From an uncultured Clostridia bacterium (GTDB lineage Bacteria; Bacillota; Clostridia; Christensenellales; Aristaeellaceae), in NCBI GenBank assembly GCA_946615495.1, contig CAMOHY010000002.1:1-32871 (forward strand): a DNA stretch of 32,871 nt, written 5' to 3'. A program made the translations under genes and the position numbers. Shown piece after piece: positions 29,754 through 32,871 of the stretch. Every line of letters starts with the position of its first letter. Position 1 is the first letter of the stretch. The notes under the pieces were generated by a model, which was not told where the DNA came from, made no database searches, and saw nothing but the letters and a program-made list of their open reading frames with translations.

Positions 29754-31538
29754 ATGGAAGAAATCATTCGCGTCACCGACCGCCGCCGGGCGGACATTCG
29801 CTTTCAGGACGGCGCGCTGCCCCATCTGTGCGGCGTAAAAAGCTTCCAAATTATGCGGGCCAACCGGAAAATGCCGGAGGACGCCGAGGGCTTTGGCTGG
29901 ACCTATAACCACGCCGCCATGCTGTGCCACGCCTTCGGCCGCTTTTACTGCCAATTCCTTTCCAATCCGGTGAGCGAGCATGAAACGCCGGGCCACACCC
30001 TGCTGTGCGACAGCGAGGACGGAGCGCATTGGTCCCGTCCCCGCGTGCTGTTCCCGGAAATCGAAATCGACACCGCGCCTTATCTTGGCCCCCGCACGCC
30101 CCAGCTTCTGCCCCGGATGCTCACCGTGCCCCATCAGCGAATGGGCTTTTACATGGGGCGAAACGGCGTGCTGCTCACCCTGTCCTTTTACGGCCTGGTG
30201 CACGACCGGCATCAGAGCGCGCCCTGCGACGGCTGGGGCGTCGGCCGGGCAGCGCGCCGCATTTTCCCGGATGGCAGCCTGGGCGATATCTATTTCCTGC
30301 TCTATAATGAGCCCGCCGGCTTTACGGAAAAAAACGTGGACGCTTTCCCGCCCTATGAAAAAAGTCCGGACGGCGCCTTCGTGGACGCCTGCCGGGAGCT
30401 GCTTTCAAACGGCGCGGCCATGCGCCAAATGTACGAAGAGCAGCGGTTTGACAAAAAGCTGTTTCCCCGGCCCGGCGCCCAGGCCTTCTGCTTTTACACG
30501 GTGGAGGGGCAGCACATGGTGGGCGTTTACAAGCGAAGCCTGGCCTCCCTGTCCCACGACGGGGGCAAAACCTGGACCGACCCCGCCCCCCAGCCCTCCA
30601 TTCACACCATGACGGGCAAGGTGTGGGGCCAGCGCACCTCCGACGGGCGCTTTACCCTGATGTACAACCCCACCACCGACGGCCAGCACCGCTGGCCCAT
30701 CGCCGCCGTTACCGGGGAGGACGGGCATACCTTCTCCCATTTGTCCGCCGTCACCGGCGATATGAGCCCCCAGCGTTACGGCGGCATCGATAAAAACCTG
30801 GGCCCGCAGTACATGCGCGGCATTGCCGAGTGCAACCCCCAAACGCCGGATGGCGACGTATGGCTGGCCTACAGCAACAACAAAGAGGATATTTGGGTCA
30901 GCCGCATCCCGGTGCCGCTGAGTGCCGAGGGCTCGCGGGAGGGCAGCCTGGATTTGTCCTCCGGCTCCTTCCCCGCCGCGCTGGGCGTTTATTCTCCCGC
31001 CTGGGCCCCGGTGACGATGGAAAACGGCGCCGTAACGCTCCGGGACCGGGACCCCTACGACCGGGCCGCCGTCGAAGTGGGCGTGGGCCAGGCCGAAAGC
31101 GGCAGCGTACACGCCGCCCTGTCGGTGGACGCAGTGGCGGAATGCGGCAGCGTGACTCTGGAAATGCAGGACGACGCGGGCCGCACCCCCATTCAGCTCA
31201 TTTTCCGGCCGGACGGCAAAGTGTACCTGCGCAATGACGGCCGCATCGACCCCTGGCTTCCCTGGCGTTCCGGCGAAGTGATCCATCTGGACATTGCCTT
31301 CGACGCCGCGGCCTGCCGCACGGTTTTGACCCTGAACGGCGCAGAAAAAAAGCAGGCCTTTAACGCCAGCGTGAATGAAATCGCCCGGCTGCGCCTGCTC
31401 ACCAAGCAGCATATTCCCTGCCTTTCCACCCTGGATTCCTGCGGCAAATACGGCCAAAAGGATCAGGTGCTGCCCGGCTGCGAAGAAAAAACGGAAGAGA
31501 CCCGCGTCCGGCTGCTGGCGCTGTCCTGGAAAGGCTAA
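29754..31538 (+). CDS. Sialidase-fold (Asp-box) protein with C-terminal beta-sandwich, unknown activity
   Basis: The 594-residue protein has Asp-box motifs SEDGAHW (87-93) and SHDGGKTW (about 268-275), showing a beta-propeller in residues ~1-410, with RTSDGRFTLMYNPTTDGQHR and DVWLAYSNNKEDIWVSRIP as blade strands. Residues ~430-590 (VHAALSVDAVAECGSVTLEM, KVYLRNDGRIDPWLPWRSGE) look like a lectin-type sandwich. No signal peptide is seen. Its start lies three bases after the GH106-like stop, so the two are cotranslated and probably act on the same glycan. I cannot assign a reaction; candidates are a sialidase-like hydrolase or a lyase on rhamnose-uronic acid linkages. Confidence 0.72.
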   Translation: MEEIIRVTDRRRADIRFQDGALPHLCGVKSFQIMRANRKMPEDAEGFGWTYNHAAMLCHAFGRFYCQFLSNPVSEHETPGHTLLCDSEDGAHWSRPRVLFPEIEIDTAPYLGPRTPQLLPRMLTVPHQRMGFYMGRNGVLLTLSFYGLVHDRHQSAPCDGWGVGRAARRIFPDGSLGDIYFLLYNEPAGFTEKNVDAFPPYEKSPDGAFVDACRELLSNGAAMRQMYEEQRFDKKLFPRPGAQAFCFYTVEGQHMVGVYKRSLASLSHDGGKTWTDPAPQPSIHTMTGKVWGQRTSDGRFTLMYNPTTDGQHRWPIAAVTGEDGHTFSHLSAVTGDMSPQRYGGIDKNLGPQYMRGIAECNPQTPDGDVWLAYSNNKEDIWVSRIPVPLSAEGSREGSLDLSSGSFPAALGVYSPAWAPVTMENGAVTLRDRDPYDRAAVEVGVGQAESGSVHAALSVDAVAECGSVTLEMQDDAGRTPIQLIFRPDGKVYLRNDGRIDPWLPWRSGEVIHLDIAFDAAACRTVLTLNGAEKKQAFNASVNEIARLRLLTKQHIPCLSTLDSCGKYGQKDQVLPGCEEKTEETRVRLLALSWKG

Positions 31539-31595
31539 TACCAAGGCTGCCCATACTAATACTGTTACCGAATAAAAAAAGAATTTCTGGGAGAA

Positions 31596-32156
31596 TCAAT
31601 CATATAGAACCACGTATTGCTCCAACATGATTTCCCGAATGGCATCTTCTGCCTTCTTTCCGGTGTTGTTGTATATATGGCCTTGATTTTCCGGCATAGC
31701 TTCCAGTTTCTTTTTCAGGAACAGCGCCCTGCCGATCATATCAACATCGCCGCGTTTTCGTATGCGTTGTTCTATTTCATCTGCGTCGGCTGTCAGCACG
31801 ATATAATACAGAGACGCCTGATTTTTTTCTGCCAGTTCCCTGACGCGGACAAGCTCGTCTTCGATCACATAGTCGATCACGACATCCAGATGATCCTGAA
31901 GCGCTCTCTGGGCTGTGGCAATGATGCAGTCCCAGTTGAACCGCAGAATATCATCCCACAGAACCTGATTAGAAGCCTGTCCGTCCACAAAGAAGTCCCC
32001 TTTCTCTTCGGGTTCCACGAAACCTCTGTGGAAATCGTCCCCGTGGATGACATAAACTGTTTTGTGATCCTGCTCAACAAGATATCTGGCATAAGCATCC
32101 GCAAGTGTGGATTTTCCACTGCCGCACGGGCCGGAAATAAAGATGATTTTCGGCAT
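31596..32156 (-). CDS. P-loop NTPase, small-molecule kinase type
   Basis: The 186-residue protein begins MPKIIFISGPCGSGKSTLAD, with the Walker A motif at residues 9-17, then VYVIHGDDFHRGF and HLDVVIDYVIEDELVRVREL, resembling adenylylsulfate, uridine or drug-modifying kinases. YYIVLTADADEIEQRIRKRG is a typical lid and base-binding region. The substrate is unknown. The ATG at 32156 follows GAGG by nine bases; the in-frame extension upstream has no support. GC content is clearly lower than in the genes before it. It follows the GNAT gene by 66 bases, so the pair may have arrived together. Confidence 0.75.
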   Translation of the reverse strand: MPKIIFISGPCGSGKSTLADAYARYLVEQDHKTVYVIHGDDFHRGFVEPEEKGDFFVDGQASNQVLWDDILRFNWDCIIATAQRALQDHLDVVIDYVIEDELVRVRELAEKNQASLYYIVLTADADEIEQRIRKRGDVDMIGRALFLKKKLEAMPENQGHIYNNTGKKAEDAIREIMLEQYVVLYD

Positions 32157-32222
32157 ACAGAGCAACCTCACATTCATCGTCCATTCGATAGAAAACAGTT
32201 CCATTCAGGCACAGAGAGGGGA

Positions 32223-32753
32223 TCACCTATACAGCTTTTTGGAAAAGAACAGGATCAGATCGTCATCAACGGTGCAAACCGTTTCGTATTGGACACATTG
32301 CTTGCCTTGATACCAGACGCCGGAACCGTCCGGAATATATCCTCGTTTGACGTACATCCGCTGCGCAGCGCCATAGCTGTCACACAGTCCAACGCCAAGG
32401 CAGACAGTATCCGCATACTGACTTGCGATCTGCTCCGCCACATCCATCAATCTGTTTCCTATACCTCTTCTCTGATATTTTTTCAACACGTTAAAATCAA
32501 CGATGATTGGCCAGCCCTTCTCCTTGAACGGGCCGTCATTCGCATGCAGATACACATATACATACCCCGCAAGGCATCCCTGGAATACAGCAGTCAGGGC
32601 AACGCATTTGCCCTCAGTCTGATCTTTCAGCCTCGTCCTATATCCAGAAATTTCAGGATGCCATCCCTGGGCTGTAAATTCATCTGTAAATACCTGGGCA
32701 TCCGCATCTTCCATATTACGGATGATTAGATTCTCATCTTCATAATAAACCAT
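32223..32753 (-). CDS. GNAT-family N-acetyltransferase
   Basis: The 176-residue protein has IIRNMEDADAQVFTDEF at the start, then WPIIVDFNVLKKYQRRGIGN with the acetyl-CoA loop QRRGIG, RLMDVAEQIASQYA, and GAAQRMYVKRGYIPDG. The acceptor is unknown; the layout (a full-length GNAT ending in a Tyr-rich tail) fits small-molecule or antibiotic acetylases as well as others. GGAGG lies 11 bases before the ATG at 32753. Like the kinase gene after it, it is less GC-rich than the rest of the window, and the two probably form an operon. Confidence 0.85.
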   Translation of the reverse strand: MVYYEDENLIIRNMEDADAQVFTDEFTAQGWHPEISGYRTRLKDQTEGKCVALTAVFQGCLAGYVYVYLHANDGPFKEKGWPIIVDFNVLKKYQRRGIGNRLMDVAEQIASQYADTVCLGVGLCDSYGAAQRMYVKRGYIPDGSGVWYQGKQCVQYETVCTVDDDLILFFSKKLYR

Positions 32754-32782
32754 GGCGTTGTTTTCCTCCTCAGCAAAGGAAC

Positions 32783-32797
32783 CTGTTTGTCAAACAG
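32783..32797. promoter_or_regulatory. 15-bp palindrome upstream of the GNAT gene, possible operator
   Basis: CTGTTTG-T-CAAACAG has perfect 7-bp arms. It lies 30 bases before the GNAT ATG, below a weak promoter-like pair (TTGTAT / TAAAAT, minus strand), where a repressor could act. Confidence 0.4.
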
Positions 32798-32871
32798 ATT
32801 TCATTTTATCCCAGTTTCCGGCACACATACAAAAGGTGATTGGTATGGCCAAGAAGCTCCCGTTTTTCTGA

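Noticed and set aside
31539..31595. A terminator between the convergent gene ends
   Set aside because: There is an A/T7 run but only a 4-bp stem (TTCT/AGAA) near it, too weak to call.

Overview
The window looks like a chromosomal segment of a GC-rich, gut-type Clostridia (Bacillota). The reasons are Gram-positive style ribosome binding sites, TTGACA/TATAAT promoters, LplB/YtcP-type sugar ABC permeases without their own ATPase, and a giant repeat-containing surface protein with SH3b domains. Placement near Christensenellales-like lineages is inference only. No rRNA, tRNA or CRISPR array was seen.

Layout. (1) 1-952: 5' part of a GH13_4 amylosucrase-like enzyme. (2) 1.1-4.9 kb, minus strand: small membrane peptides, a TSCPD protein, two GNAT acetyltransferases and a divergent GMP-synthase homologue whose glutaminase domain has lost its catalytic residues. 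(3) 4.9-11.8 kb, minus strand: a 1,917-residue surface protein (about 12 MucBP-like repeats, five SH3b-like domains, one C-terminal membrane span, a cytosolic tail with TQ motifs) followed by a secreted CHAP amidase. (4) 12-14.5 kb: a NUDIX hydrolase on plus, facing an rsmH-rsmI pair on minus; both methyltransferases modify 16S rRNA C1402. (5) 14.6-19.9 kb, minus strand: GNAT, SGNH hydrolase, KdgF-like cupin, remnant of a PfkB sugar kinase, OPA-type transporter, a phosphodiesterase fused to a LamG-like domain, and a GDPD. (6) 19.9-20.4 kb: a scar of gene debris holding a sugar permease fragment with an internal deletion, abutting a fragment of a conjugative VirB4/TraE ATPase. (7) 20.4-31.5 kb: a carbohydrate-use locus with an IclR regulator and DapA-family aldolase (minus), divergent from a sialidase-fold protein, two permeases, a solute-binding protein, a GH106-like glycosidase and a second sialidase-fold protein (plus). 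(8) 31.6-32.8 kb: a P-loop kinase-like gene and a GNAT gene of clearly lower GC.

How the genes work together. The best supported system is the IclR locus. Its two divergent promoters each carry a 17-bp operator-like site, GTTC-N9-GAAC with TAC in the right half, at or just past the predicted transcription start. This suggests that one regulator controls both arms. The products would import an oligosaccharide, split it with the GH106-like and beta-propeller enzymes, and cleave a keto-acid with the aldolase. With the nearby KdgF-like cupin and the broken PfkB kinase, a rhamnose- and uronate-containing glycan is a plausible but untested substrate. The GDPD, phosphodiesterase and OPA transporter suggest separate organophosphate use. 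The surface protein and CHAP enzyme suggest a cell-wall-bound, mucus- or host-facing module.
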